A stretch of DNA of 64,000 nucleotides from Metellina segmentata (Eukaryota > Arthropoda > Arachnida > Araneae > Tetragnathidae), in assembly GCA_947359465.1 (NCBI GenBank), contig OX375880.1, forward strand, positions 23,884,714 through 23,948,713. The letters run 5' to 3'. The notes beneath the pieces were generated by a model. It made no database searches, was not told where the DNA came from, and saw only the letters and a list, made by a program, of their open reading frames with translations. Within the stretch, counting starts at the first letter, position 1; each line of letters opens with the position of its first letter. Positions 21,273 to 32,682 of the stretch are shown one piece after another. Made by a program: the position numbers and the translations under genes.

Positions 21273-21554
21273 CCTACCTCAGGATCGGCACTTATTTATA
21301 ACTTAGTAAACATTAATACCAATAAATTTCTAATTAGAAAATATCTTCCAACGTTTAGGAGTAGAAATAAAATGTTCCATCTTCCTTTCCCAGGAACTGA
21401 TAAGCAAACATGCAGTCAGTACCGGATATATGGTCACCCTCTTATAAGGTCACCCCTTTATACGATCAGTTTTCTACAGTCCCGTCTAATAGGGAACATG
21501 TGTTAAGGCGCACCGCTTATATAGTCATATTATTTTCCTGGCTATCGGTTACAT

Positions 21555-22624
21555 CAATGGTCCCCAACCCCCGGGCCGCGGACCGGTACCGGTCCGTGGA
21601 TCAAATGGTACCGGGCCGCCCAAGGAACATTAAATTATTTCCATTTTATTTACTGTGGTGTATTTATCTCTTGTTTGTGCAGTTCTTATCTATGAAATGT
21701 CCACTCAAATTAGGAGGCGGTAAATAATAACTTGAAATTTGTTCTGTTACTAGAGCTTCAATTATGATTTCTGAATTCTGTATGTCTCTATTTTCCAATT
21801 TTGACAAATGTGACAACTGTTTTCAAGTTGGCAGACAAAGTAGCTGCATTTAAAGCCAAACTGAAGTTGTGGGGACGGCGCGTGAACAGAGGCTATTTGG
21901 ACATGTTTCAGACATTAGTGGGAATTTTAGGCGAGACTGAGCCTAAACATTCATTTTCGCAGTTGGTGCACGATCACCTGTCTTTGTTTTTAAAAGAGCA
22001 TAACCGACCCAACCACAAAAGACCCACGGACGTAAGGAATGGATCCGCGACCCATTGGTCAACAAATCAGGCGAATCTAGCATGTCTGTGCAAGAAGATC
22101 AACTGCTGGAGATTGCAAATGAAGGCGGCCTTAAAACTACGTCGAAACAACAACTCTGCCGGTGTTCTGAATTAAAGTCATGGCGGAATACCCTGAGATT
22201 GCCACCACAGCACTTACATCCCTATTGCCATTTCCGACAACCTATCTATGTGAATCTGGGTTTTCTGCAGTGACAGCAACCAAAACAACGGAATAAACTG
22301 GACATAAGCAACACACTTCGGGTGTCATTGTCTCCTATTACCCCCAGATGAAACCGTCTCGTCGCAAAAAAACAAGCTCAGGGTTCTCGTTGATTTAGCG
22401 TTCTAGTGAGTTAAAATTTTAAATAACTTTATATTCATTTTTTGGTGTGACTGTATTTTATTTTGAAGGCATGTTTAAATACAGTTAAATTAAAATTATT
22501 AAAATCAAAACAATGTAAAACATAACCAATCAATGTCCCCCCCCCCCATCCTCCCTCAACGGGCCGCGTTAAAATTATCAAACGTTGATCTGGTCCGCGG
22601 CTATAAAAAGGTTGGGGAGCACTG
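21555..22624 (+). mobile_element. ZBED-type hAT, internally deleted copy 2
   Basis: Begins CAATGGTCCCCAACCCCC and ends GGTTGGGGAGCACTG, flanked by exact GGTTACAT duplications (21547-21554, 22625-22632). An internal deletion joins the Bel/Pao fragment (to about 21806) directly to the transposase C-terminal half (from about 21809, TTVFKLADKVAAFKAKL) so that the BED finger and first two catalytic Asp are gone. The C-terminal part has a deletion and frameshifts (21990-22300). The junction is the same as in the copy at 34949. Confidence 0.92.
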
Positions 22625-22918
22625 GGTTACATGGTCTTTTTTTTATCTCTTCAATGAGGTTATCGGTTTTTTTTGGATTTTTTTGCTGAAAAACAGTAAT
22701 TGGTTGTAACATTTCTTGAGGCGGGGAGCAACACAGGGAATGACTAGAAGAAAAAAGTCCTCGAAAGATATGAATCTGCCAACATATTCAACGTTGATGA
22801 ATGCGGACTTTTTTTTATCGGATTCTGCCAGACAGAACTCTTTGTTTCAAAGGTGAAAATTGTGTAGCGTAAAGAAAAGTAAGGAACGCTTAACCGTGTA
22901 GTGCAGTAGGCCTCGGCG

Positions 22919-23115
22919 TTGAGCTTACAATGAATTTAAACCAAGGTCCTAGTCCATACCAATAGAAACACCCCCAGACCATAATTCCACCTCCTCCGAA
23001 CTTTACTGTGGGCACAATGCATTCTGGCAGGAGGCGTTCTCCAGGCAGACGCTAGACCATGTCATCCGAACGGTAGAGGGTGAACCTTGATTCGTCGCTC
23101 CAGAGAACCCGTTTA
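22919..23115 (-). pseudogene. Tc1-like transposase fragment
   Basis: The - strand reads RVLWSDESRFTLYRSDD, a stop, [14 protein letters not shown] and [19 protein letters not shown], the segment around the first catalytic Asp of Tc1 transposases. One stop codon and missing flanks show it is dead. It interrupts the Tigger relic. Confidence 0.88.
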
Positions 23116-23381
23116 ATAGAATTAATTTTAAAAATGTTCTTAAAAGTTTAATTAGTTGTTAATAAGCACTATATTCTGATAGGTGAATATAATCCTACCT
23201 TAATCAAATAGTGTAGTATTGTTCCGCATATATGGTCACCCCGCTTATATGGTATGATTCTTCTGGACCGCTGAGCTGACCATATAACCGATACTGACTG
23301 TATTATTTGACAGGACAAGTCTGTATTATGGGGTATATAACATTTGTTTTCTGATGGTTGACTTGTGTATATTTTTTTCAG

Positions 23382-23861
23382 GACGACTTTGATGCTTTAC
23401 GGCCACTCTGCTACCCCCGCACCGATGTCTTCCTCTTATGCTTCAGTGTGGTGTACCCAACATCATTCTACAACATAATAGAAAAGTGGATTTACGAAAT
23501 CAGGCATTACTGCCCAAAAGTACCTATAATATTGGTGGGCACGCAAAGCGACCTTCGGACAGATATCAATGTGCTTATAGAGCTTGCCGAATACAAGGAA
23601 CAACCAGTGAGCTCTACACAGGCCAAGTCTCTAGCAGCGAGAATAGGAGCTGCGTCTTACATAGAGTGCTCTGCTGTGACACAAAGGAACCTTAAAGAGG
23701 TTTTTGATGCTGCCCTCATGGCGGCTCTGAGGACTCCCAGGTTAGAAGCGGAAATCTATGAAATGCAAAATGGCGATGCAATAACGAACAATCAGAAATA
23801 CTTGACTAGTCAGGACAGAAGAAAAAAACGAGGATGGAAGAAACTGTGGTGTTTTTCATAA
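23382..23861 (+). CDS. Rho GTPase (RhoU/RhoV-like), terminal exon
   Basis: This exon gives 159 residues after DTAGQ, starting DDFDALRPLCY. It contains CFSVV, the G4 motif as GTQSDL (TQSD instead of TKxD is a mark of the RhoU/RhoV branch), NVLIEL and the G5 motif IECSA, then TQRNLKEVFDAAL. The C-terminus has a basic stretch (DRRKKRGWKK) and ends LWCFS; the Cys three from the end corresponds to the palmitoylated Cys of RhoU-type tails, so membrane attachment by palmitate rather than prenyl is likely. Family members signal to PAK/PAR6 and cytoskeleton and adhesion turnover; the role here is inferred. It looks intact: one frame, clean acceptor, TAA stop at 23859-23861. Confidence 0.95.
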   Translation, partial: DDFDALRPLCYPRTDVFLLCFSVVYPTSFYNIIEKWIYEIRHYCPKVPIILVGTQSDLRTDINVLIELAEYKEQPVSSTQAKSLAARIGAASYIECSAVTQRNLKEVFDAALMAALRTPRLEAEIYEMQNGDAITNNQKYLTSQDRRKKRGWKKLWCFS

Positions 23862-24849
23862 GACCATAGCATTAAGTTGCTACCGGATCTCCCATAAGAG
23901 GTCATTATCAGAACCAGCAACCATGAGTATTCTATACAGTGTAATAATTAACAAAATAAGTCAACAATATTGTTATTTTGGTATTTGATAATGCAACACT
24001 CGAACTGTTACGCTCTTGGTGGCTGTCTCGCCATTTGCAGAAATGGCAAGATCTTCTTGATGGACGAGATATCGCGTCGAAACTACCTGGACAGTTAATC
24101 CTAGCAGCCCTTACTAGGTGGTGAGAATGCCCCCCCCCCCACCAAAGTGTGAGTTGATGCAGAATCCCTTCGCGAGATGTAGTTGCTTTTACGTGAATTG
24201 TAAATCTTTTATTCTGAACCCCAATTTCTTCATGCTTAATTGGAAGTTGGAATTGAGAAGTAATAGAATTTAACGTCGCAGTGGAGCAAACCGGAACATT
24301 CACGACGTTCCTGGATCAATCCCGATGGGAAAGAGCCGAGGACACCTCGTAATATTGAATCAATGTCAGTTGACGAGGTCACACCTGAGCTGGCACTTCA
24401 CTCTCCTAACTTCCACATCACACCACTTTGATTCCACGACAGATTTAACGTGCACATAATTAGAGCAGTTACTGGGGGTCGAAACTGGCACACAACAGGG
24501 CTACTAGGATTTGCTTAACAGTACGAACGTTACAATACTAAATTTATAGAAATCAAATTGTATATTAATATTTTGAATTTTTAAACTTGGGATGTGAGCA
24601 ACCTGACAGAATTTTAACCATAATGTAATATTTTATAAATGCTTGCATAAACAAACGTTAAAAGTTTATAAACAATTTAGTTTTCGAATCATGTAGACAA
24701 TCATAATTGTCAAAGGAATGTGCTTCCTTTCGTACAAGTTGATCCTGAAGTCTTATGATATACTTAAATTCGAGATTTTGGAATGAATACTTTGAATCAA
24801 AGACATATTTGCTTAAGATTGTTTTTAAGAGAACATTTTTTCCTGGTCC

Positions 24850-24884
<35 letters not shown>

Positions 24885-25690
24885 CCCGAGTAAACCAGAA
24901 TCAACAGACTTTTTGAAATATGTTAACAATTGTAATTTCATAAATTCAGCACAAACGATTCAACAAAGATTGTTATAAACTGAGTAGCATAAACCCAGAT
25001 GAATTTAATTGGATTGAATATTATCCTTAGTGATCAAATCATGAAAATTTATTTTTTTGTAAATATAAATCAAGGCATGTTGAACAAGTATTTTATGTGT
25101 AGATAGATAAATAGTGATAACATAAGTGGATTGAAGTACTTCATCTTAAGCATATTTAAAGTTTGACAAAACACATAAGAATCTGAAATGTCGAAAGCAG
25201 AAATTTTACAATCCAATTTTACTGTTGCAAAGACCTAATTTAATTGTTTAGTTCTTCCTTTCGAAAACAGTTCTGTCACTTTTCTCAAGGTGTGACGTTT
25301 ACTATAAGGTTGAAACTTAAGTCTACAAATGTGAATATGAAGGACAAATTTATGCAAGTGCTGAATACTATTGCATAAATTTGGCTATGGTAGCATTATA
25401 TTTGTAATATTCCTAGAAAATTACAAGTTTGTAAAGTTAATTTTCTTTGAAACTTTTTTCATTAAGAATTTTGTTGCATTGAATAAATACTGTTCTAGTG
25501 TGGTAAAATTATAAATTTACCATAAAATTCAGAATTTGTGATCTGGATTTTCAGCGTTATTTCATTTGAACACAAAGCTTCTTTTATTAAAAAGATCAGA
25601 TCTAGCATAGCTTTAATCGAATATACTGTAAGTTTATATTATTGTATTTACTATTAAACATTATATGTAACCTGAATAAAACATGTATTG
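23862..25690 (+). other. Probable 3' UTR of the Rho gene
   Basis: No other gene is visible after the stop. AATAAA occurs at about 25483 and, as CTGAATAAAACATG, at about 25674; the latter is a plausible polyadenylation signal. The interval holds an inverted SINE (24264-24500) and a 33-bp T run (24849-24881). Without transcript data the end is a guess. Confidence 0.45.
24264..24500 (-). repeat. SINE, inverted copy
   Basis: Starts with AACGTCGCAGTGGAGCAAAC, then CTGGATCAATCCCGATGGGAAAG, GACGAGGTCACACCTGAGCTGG and AACTTCCACATCACACCACTTTG, the reverse complement of the SINE tail and body. The tRNA head is not clear. Possibly transcribed in the Rho 3' UTR. Confidence 0.85.
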
Positions 25691-26640
25691 CACAATTTTA
25701 AATCTATTTACAAAGAACTGAAAATAAATAAAAATATATATTTTGTAAAAATTTCAAGAATGAAACCTTTTCAGTCAACTATAACATTTATACCGGTATA
25801 TTTTTTCTGTATAATCATTACATTATTATACATTTGTTATCATTTCTGTATTTATGTACCCTTTGAAAAAAAATTAAATTATTTATCATCATTCGATTTG
25901 TGTAACAACTGCTGAAGTTATTTGTAATAATTGGCAAACAAGATGAACGAAATGGGCTGAGCGAGACATTCTGATTGGATGGCATAAAAAACACGTATCG
26001 TACCTCAACAACAAGCTTAGAGAACTAGCCTATAAATTTAAACATTTATAAAGTCAAGATCAGAAGAATTTCCAACATAAGGATAGTATTACATTTTTTT
26101 ACTTAACTTTCTCAATGAGCAACCAAATTTATAGGTTTGACTAAACATTTGTCGGCTGGTAAGTTAAACACATCAAGTTAAAATTTTCAAGACGAGCTTT
26201 TTAGTTTTTCTAGACCAGAATGTGGGTTGTTTAGACCATTGAATCATTTTTCTTTGCATGAAGGTTAAATTTATTCGAGAAACATACCTAGTGGGTTCAG
26301 CTTAGAGTAGAATTTGCTTACTCTCGTTTTCTTAAAACCGTTTTTTGACTTGGTGTTTCATTTGTAAGCCGATGAAATATTACTGTTAAATTTTTGTGAT
26401 TTCCATTGTTTAAAGTTTGTTGAAAATATATACTTAACGTTAATTTTACATAAACCATTAGTAAAACTGAAACTATATTTAACAAAAAAACTATATTTCG
26501 TATAAACTATAAAATCATTAATAAAACTGATCTAAATTTGGCAAAAGGTTTATGTATTAAATACAAGTATCAAAAAGTTTTTGTAACTTTCCTAATGCAA
26601 AACTTATAAACTATATTAGTTTAGGAATTACTTCACTATA
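25691..26640. other. Gene-free AT-rich stretch
   Basis: Nothing supportable: no gene-like frame, no terminal repeats. The frame at 25688-25915 is low-complexity, with no recognised motif. Confidence 0.5.
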
Positions 26641-27246
26641 CAGGGTGGTCCCGAATTCATGGTACAAACTTTAATGGTAGGTACAGGACATTGTAACAAT
26701 GATTTATTGTATAGGAATGTATAGTCGCAAGTGACGCGGTGAGGCGTAAACAGGGGAAATAAAAGGAAAGAGAAATGGAGTGATCGGTTGGTATCATTGC
26801 CGGTAGAGGGCAGTAGATGTCTAGCCGCTGTTGAACATGATGCATCGCAGTAGGGAAAAGCGCCATTCACAATTGTGCTGCCGTAGACGATGGGTGACTT
26901 TACGTATGCAGAAAAAGCAGACATGCATTACATGTACGGCCGTGCAAATGGTAACGGCAGAGCTGCGTTACGAATGTATCGCGCGGAGTATCATGTACGC
27001 CAATCGCTCCACCGACGCTGTCAAGCATGTATCGATACTGGTGGACGCAATTTTGAACAATCACTGTAAACATGACACTTGTCAACAACGCTTTCAATAA
27101 AATCTTTGTTTTTCCTTTCGGCCGTTATTTCCCCTGTTTTCGCCTCACCGCGTCACTTGCGACTATACATTCCTATACAATAAATCATTGTTACAATGTC
27201 CTGTACCTACCATTAAAGTTTGTACCATGAATTCGGGACCACCCTG
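26641..27246 (+). mobile_element. MITE with 122-bp TIRs, TA target
   Basis: Left arm 26641-26762 and right arm 27125-27246 are inverted repeats that differ at about one position by eye; both begin CAGGGTGGTCCCGAATTCAT and both abut TA. Between them is a 59-codon frame (26890-27069). The near-identity of the arms implies a recent insertion. Confidence 0.95.
26890..27069 (+). CDS. Fused N- and C-termini of a transposase in MITE
   Basis: ATG at 26890 to TAA at 27067-27069, 59 codons. The first half, MGDFTYAEKADMHYMYGRAN then GRAALRMYRAEY, resembles the N-terminal helix-turn-helix (DUF4817-type) of IS630/mariner-related transposases; the last third, RRCQACIDTGGRNFEQSL, resembles their extreme C-terminus. 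The catalytic core is cleanly missing. The frame has stayed open, but a function is unproven; it could simply be young. Confidence 0.65.
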   Translation: MGDFTYAEKADMHYMYGRANGNGRAALRMYRAEYHVRQSLHRRCQACIDTGGRNFEQSL

Positions 27247-27575
27247 TATAATCATGAAGGCATAATCTTGTAAATCATCATTTGCCACACATTTTCCTGA
27301 GATTCAGTTAAAGTTACACACCCAAATGGATTTAAAAAAAGCAGGCCTCGAATTAGATTTTTCAATACAGGTGCACACTGTGCACCTAATTTTTTAAATT
27401 AGTTGCACAGGTTATATGTTAGGTGCACATTTAAAAAAAAACGTAATATAAGAGTATTAATACAATGTAAACTACTGTATTAGTTGGGTACGTTTATATA
27501 GGTTCGTAGTAGATAGTAAATAAAATATATTTAAACATATCGAAATTCTACGGCTATCGCGACAATCGCTTTTGG

Positions 27576-27892
27576 GTGAGCAACACACCGGTAACTCTAG
27601 GTTCGAATATAAGAATTTATTCTCATCAAGCATTAATCTATATACAATTCAGCTGGAGACAAAAATACGAGCGTCAATTCCATCGTAATACATATCGCAT
27701 GCTGCGCATTAAAGTTCTGAGTTATTACACAACAGCAGGCAATCGCCCGATCGAGGAACCGTGGCGCCTCATGTTTGAAAGAGGAAATGGTTTGTTTTAC
27801 TTACTTTCTCCAAACGATATTCAACAATCAACAGTCGCTTTAATAGAGCCATCTGGAAAATGTTTCGATTATCGGAAAGTTCCTGTTGGCAG
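27576..27892 (+). other. Unrecognised open frame in outer hAT element
   Basis: About 105 codons up to the nested insertion; the frame resumes with one target-site copy removed (after 30281: DTINLDAV then stop). It contains NRPIEEPWRLMFERGNG and LIEPSGKCFDYRKVPVG. No domain recognised, and the start is uncertain. It could be a decayed captured fragment. Confidence 0.3.
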
Positions 27893-30273
27893 TAGTGATG
27901 GGGAAAATGACTCTTTTCAGGGATCGGATCGGAACCGCTCACTCACTAAAAAGAGCTAGCTCTTTTTGATGACTCACCGCTCCTTTGAGATATATAATAA
28001 TGTATATAACACATCGAAATGTATACAATATGTTTGGGCCATCGAACATCCCTCGTTGTCACGTGAGCGCATGTGTCCAGACGAAGAGGCGCCAAGCGTG
28101 CTTGAAACACCCACGCACACAACACTTGAAACACTCACTCATCCAGCAATTGCGCAGTTTACCTCTAAAATCAACTAAAGGAGGGAGACGGGGCACGAGG
28201 ACGATAGGCATTGCAGCATAGGGCTGCTAAGCTGTAAAATTTAATTGCTAAGGCATAAGATGGCCCAAAACCATGTCAATTCAAAAACTTTGAAATTGTC
28301 CATAAAGAATAAATTACTTTGAGGACACTTCTACTTTTGTAATTCCCGTCATGAACCCGTTGAGATTACAGAAGTAGCAATTAAAATATCCAAACACGTT
28401 AAAAATCTCATTTTTGACCAAGAATTCTAAAAAAGTTTTCGATTTTATTGGATAGAGTATTTATTTGACTTTCCAAAACATATTTAATTTTTTTCTCTGT
28501 TAATTACTTGAAGAAGTATTAAGATTTTAATCAAGGCGGGAAAACAAGAAGTAAGAATGGAAAACACTGGAAATGGCCATTAAAAGGCCAAAAACATGGC
28601 AAAATCTAAATTTAAACCTTTTATTTTTTTTGCAAATATAATTTTAGAAAGTTTTTTTAAATATTTAAATGGTTTCTCTTTAGGAAATGGAGTGAACTTT
28701 TTTAAAGAGAAGGAAGAACAAAATTGTTTACACAAAGAGCAAACGCAAGGGAGCAAGCGATGCACTTAAAACTACCTTTAACTCTAAATTAATATTTTTG
28801 CATTATTTTCCTCACTTCAAATGTTATAATACAAAAACTTATAACTGGATTCTAGTAAACTTTTGAGAGTTTATTATTTATAATGTTGTCAAGTGAATGA
28901 ACTAGAATAATTATGCTGAGTTCAAAAGTTTCTAAATTATTACTATTTATTTAAGAAGTAGGACTGTAAAACTATAAAAAATCTTCTATTCATTTTTCAA
29001 TCACTTGTAAAATTGTTGTTTATTTAAATATCCTTTTATTCTAGTTCATTCCCTAGAAATATGCATGTAGTTTATTTTGGTAGCATCATTTTTCAAATTG
29101 GTTGAATAGATTTTCATGTTGCACATTTGAAGTTTTTGACACATTTCTTTAAAATTTCATACATAATTATCATATTTTTACAAAATTATTAATATATACT
29201 TTTAATATTTATAGCCCATTGCTATTGTTTAAAACACAAAACATAAAAATATCATTAAAATGATTCTATACCACATTTAAAAAAAGTGTCTTGGACGTGT
29301 TTGGATACATTAAGATTTCTTTCTAAAACCACTTAGTTACCAAATGAGACTTCCTAATAATTTAAATGATATTTTAAAATCATATAATAAAAATATTAAT
29401 AATTTATTGAAGTACTTAAGATTTTTAACTATTTATTTTAAGATATAGGTATAGAATACCCTCGAATACTCGTTGTCCCCAAGATTTTCAAAATCCAAGT
29501 CCCTTCCCTGTCTTTTAATAAAATATTTTCAAAATGCCTTGTTTTGTGAAGGCAATGCAATAAAAACGAGTTACGTTTAATTTAATTTTGTGTAGCTTTA
29601 TTAAAATGATATCACTCCCGAGAAATCAAGGTTATTATTATATTAATGTTAAGTGAATAACATAATAACTGTTAGAATATGTTTTAATAACAACCTTAAG
29701 ACTAGTTTTAATTAGTGCTAAAAGGCGTGATATGACTTAAGCCGTAAAAACACCCTTTCAATCTAAAATTGAATTAAATTTAAAAAAATAACATTTATGA
29801 TAATACATAGATATTTAAAAATTTGAAACTTCAAAAAAGTAACAAAAAGCTAGGGAGCGCAAAAGAACGAATGCGGAATTGACTCTTCGAGAGCGATAGT
29901 TGTCGAAAAGAGCCAAAGAGTTAAATCTCAAAAGAATCAACTCCCAAAAGAATCAGTGAGCGCAAACAATCGAATGCGGAAATGATTCTTCGAAAGAGCC
30001 AAATCTCGTAAAGAATCAACTCCGAAAAGAATCAACTCTCAAAAGAATCAACTCCCAAAGAATCAACTCCCAAAAGAATCACTGAGCTGGTGATCGCATG
30101 CGGAAATGACTCTTCGAGAGTGGAAGCGCTGATTCGTTAAAAAAGAGTTACCGCTCTTCAGCCCTGATTGGTTAAAAAAGAGCTATAGCTCTTTTTTGAC
30201 GAATCAGCGCTCGCTCACTCCGTCAAGAGAGTCGACTCTTTGAGTCAGCTCCTGAGCGGATCGCCCATCTCTA
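27893..30273. mobile_element. hAT-like element, nested, with subterminal repeats
   Basis: Starts TAGTGATGGGGAAAATGACT and ends (inverted) TAGAGATGGGCGATCCGCTC; flanked by the exact duplication GTTGGCAG (27885-27892, 30274-30281). The right 450 bp carries many copies of AAGAATCAACTC and ATGCGGAA(A)TGA(C/T)TCTTCGA, and both ends have GAGCTAGCTC/GAGCTATAGCTC palindromes. No transposase recognised in an AT-rich interior. Confidence 0.88.
29840..30170 (+). repeat. Subterminal tandem repeats of nested hAT-like element
   Basis: The units AAAAGAATCAACTCCC occur in a row from about 29930 to 30080, bracketed by two longer units containing CGAATGCGGAAATGATTCTTCG. Such arrays near one end are typical binding sites for hAT transposases. 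Confidence 0.8.
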
Positions 30274-30546
30274 GTTGGCAGTGACACAATAAACCTTGAT
30301 GCTGTATAAACCCATCAGGGCACATCGATTTCGTTTTCGCTTAGTGTGTATTTATGAATTTTAATTACGTTCCTTTAGAGAGAGAGATGTCGATACTAAT
30401 ATTTTGTTCAAACATCAAAATAACATAAAACACGTTCCCCTTTTTTTTTAACGTTAGGTGCACTGTGTGCCACCTAGTGGGAAAAAATTAGGTGCACAAT
30501 TTTATTTTCATGTGCACCCGGGTATTTCGAGCCCTGAAATAAAGTA

Positions 30547-31655
30547 TTGGATCACATCCGAAAAGTAATGCGGGTTTTTTTATGATAAATACCAACGAAG
30601 CAGTACAAAAACATAAGAATTTTTTTTTTTGAATCAACTAAGCACTATTTTGTTCTATGACGTTTCGTCATCTTTTTTGCAGCTGGATAAATTATTATTT
30701 TTTAATCATTAGGCTTATTTGTAAAGAAGTTATCGAGGTGCTGTTTTCAGTCTCGAATTTTGATGTGACCTGAAGAGGTGAAAATCTGTAGGGCAAGATC
30801 TGGTGAATATGACCGCTTTGCTTCGATTTCTGCTTTTAATACTGCCATTAGAGAACAGTATTTTTCCGAATTTATTGTCTGATTTTATGGCAACAATTCA
30901 TAATGAACAATTCATTTGTAGGCCCACCATAGACATATAATTACTTTTGGGATTCAACCCCCTTTACGATTTGGCATACCCCATGATTTTTTTCGTTAAA
31001 CATTATTGTATAGTATCCACTTCTCATCTCCAGTAATGAGCCGTTTCAAAAAAGGAGCTTCATTTCGTTTCAGCAAAAAATCACATGCCGAAATTCGAGC
31101 AAGCATATTCTGTGTCTAAAGTATGGGGTACCCATACATTGTGTAGCGGCTTAATCTTCTTCAGATGATCATGAACTGTACTTTTTGGTATATTTAGTCT
31201 GTGTGATAGTTCCTGAACTGTGTAACGTGTATTTTCTGCGATAGCACGTCTTTTAATAGGTCCTCGTTTACAGATAATGCTCGCCAGAGCCGGCATCATC
31301 TTCGAGGCTGAAATTTCCGAGCCTAAATTTATCAAATCACCGAACTGTGTCATCAGAAACAGCACTTTGTCCATATACAAGACACATTTTACGAGCAATC
31401 TGACTAGCATTTTTTCTTTCTTAAAATAAAATAGCATAATATGACGGAAATAAACTTTTTGGTTCTCCTTTTATAGCACTGCAGTGAAACAAATATTATA
31501 TGACGCAACACAAGCTAGAAATATGCAGTGAAAGCAGAAATGACCAAATTTACACATATGCTTCAATCAAGGTCACTCATCATCAGCGGCAGCAAAATAA
31601 TAATAACAAAGTGCGCTTCGATTTGAAAAACCGCAAAGCTTTCCGGATGACCCAA
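30547..31655 (-). mobile_element. Mariner element, complete but dead
   Basis: TIRs TTGGATCACATCCGAAAAG (left) and, inverted, TTGGGTCATCCGGAAAG (right), each bordered by TA (30545-30546, 31656-31657). The - strand transposase shows ARKMCLVYGQSAVSDD, then YTVQELSHRLNIPKSTVHDH (helix-turn-helix), LITGDEKWILYNN (first catalytic Asp) and YSPDLA (third Asp region) over about 1 kb with several stops and frameshifts. Confidence 0.9.
31081..31437 (-). pseudogene. Mariner transposase, open N-terminal part
   Basis: The longest readable part of the mariner transposase. It includes the second helix-turn-helix (TVQELSHRLNIPKSTVHDHL) and the WVPH linker motif that precedes the DDE domain. It lacks a proper methionine context and is frameshifted near 31390 and 31130. 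Confidence 0.85.
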
Positions 31656-32200
31656 TATACTTTGAGGAACAGAATTTGTGTCAGGCATTTAGTATATTGA
31701 AAGTGTCTTTCATGAGTTATTATTTAATATCATTTCAATAATGATTGGCATTAATTGGTTTCATAAAAGGTTAAAAAATATAGTCAATTGTTCTATACCA
31801 GGAGTTCGAAGCCTTTTCGGAAACAAATAGCCATTTTTACAAAAAACGTACAAAAAGGAAAATTTAGGGAGCTGAAATTTTATAATTCGATTTATTTTTT
31901 AATTATTTCAGTATTTACAAACACATATTATACAGAAGAAGCTTCAAAACAATTCGCATGTTTATGTATGAAAGTTATTGATTTTGTGGGTATAATATAA
32001 ATAAAACGACATTTTTTGTAAATTTTTATTTTATTCATGTAAATGTAAATACAACAAAGTATTGCAAAAATAATATTCCAATTATTTATTTTAATAATCG
32101 GCTCACATTCAATGCGATTTTTGGACTTGGACCTTCTATGCTAATTTAGTCAAATTTTGAGTGTACTTCGTGCATTTTACGAGTTGTCGTAGTTGGTTTG
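31656..32200. other. Gene-free stretch
   Basis: AT-rich DNA without recognisable genes or termini between the mariner element and the SINE. Confidence 0.5.
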
Positions 32201-32408
32201 GGGTTTTTATGGTGCATGGGCCATATTTAGCCATGCTGCACAAGACATACAATATTAAGTAATAGACAAACACACACAATGAACGTTTTACTGACGCAGA
32301 AGAGAGAAATGTACCCAGGGAGGAATGCACCTGACAGGAATCGAACCTTCCGCAGCCTACAACTCGAAGGTTGCTAGCGCGGTGAGCATACCCACTGAGC
32401 CACCGTAC
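32190..32408 (-). repeat. tRNA-derived SINE, second family
   Basis: On the - strand TGGCTCAGTGGGTATGC (box A) and GGTTCGATTCC (box B) lie 35-40 bp apart at 32340-32405. The body (ATGCACCATAAAAACCCC, GGCTAAATATGGCCCATG) differs from the main SINE, so this is a separate family. Confidence 0.75.
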
Positions 32409-32682
32409 ATTTCAGGAGTTCTGCTTTTAAACTTAAATCCGTAAATCTGCTTCTGTTTTCTTTTAAAGGAGTTCATCGTGGAGTAAATTTGTTCACAATT
32501 GTATATGATCCTAAATGAGATCTAAATCCCAAAAGCTAACCTCCTGGCATTTGAATAATTAGTTGGAAAGTTCCAGCATTTAAATATAATGTCCTGCGGT
32601 GTTTCCTCCACAGCTGTCTCGTTTTTTTCAACCTGAGCTACCATTTCCTGAAATTTTCGCACCCAGATACTTTTATTCTGAA

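Larger units (their letters stand above)
21413..23300 (+). mobile_element. Tigger/pogo-like relic
   Basis: Left end CAGTCAGTACCGGATATATGG and right end (reverse complement) CAGTCAGTATCGGTTATATGG are matching TIRs; TA follows the right end and TG (mutated TA) precedes the left. The + strand at about 22765-22860 reads YESANIFNVDECGLFF and FCQTELFV, the ..FN-DE-GLF block around the first catalytic Asp of Tigger transposases. The rest is deleted or replaced by a hAT copy (21555-22624) and a Tc1 fragment (22919-23115). Confidence 0.82.
13160..23381 (+). other. Rho gene intron, filled by nested transposons
   Basis: GT at 13160 and AG at 23380-23381 (TATATTTTTTTCAG) delimit a 10.2-kb intron. About two thirds of it is mobile DNA: a Tc1-like nest (13679-20568), a chimeric SINE (20786-21272) and a Tigger relic with a hAT insertion (21413-23300). 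Removing these leaves an intron of roughly 1 kb. Confidence 0.88.
27342..30536. mobile_element. hAT-like element, outer
   Basis: Ends CAGGCCTCGAATTAGATTTT and, inverted, CAGGGCTCGAAATACCCGGG; both subterminal regions carry GTGCAC-rich repeats (AGGTGCACA). Flanked by AAAAAAAG / AAATAAAG, an 8-bp duplication with one change. It is split by a second hAT-like element (27893-30273). The interior has one unrecognised frame (27576-27892, resuming after 30281) and no transposase that I can identify. Confidence 0.82.

Noticed and set aside
32340..32408. Functional tRNA gene on the minus strand
   Set aside because: Good A and B boxes, but it is joined to a repeat body and lacks a clear cloverleaf; called a SINE head.
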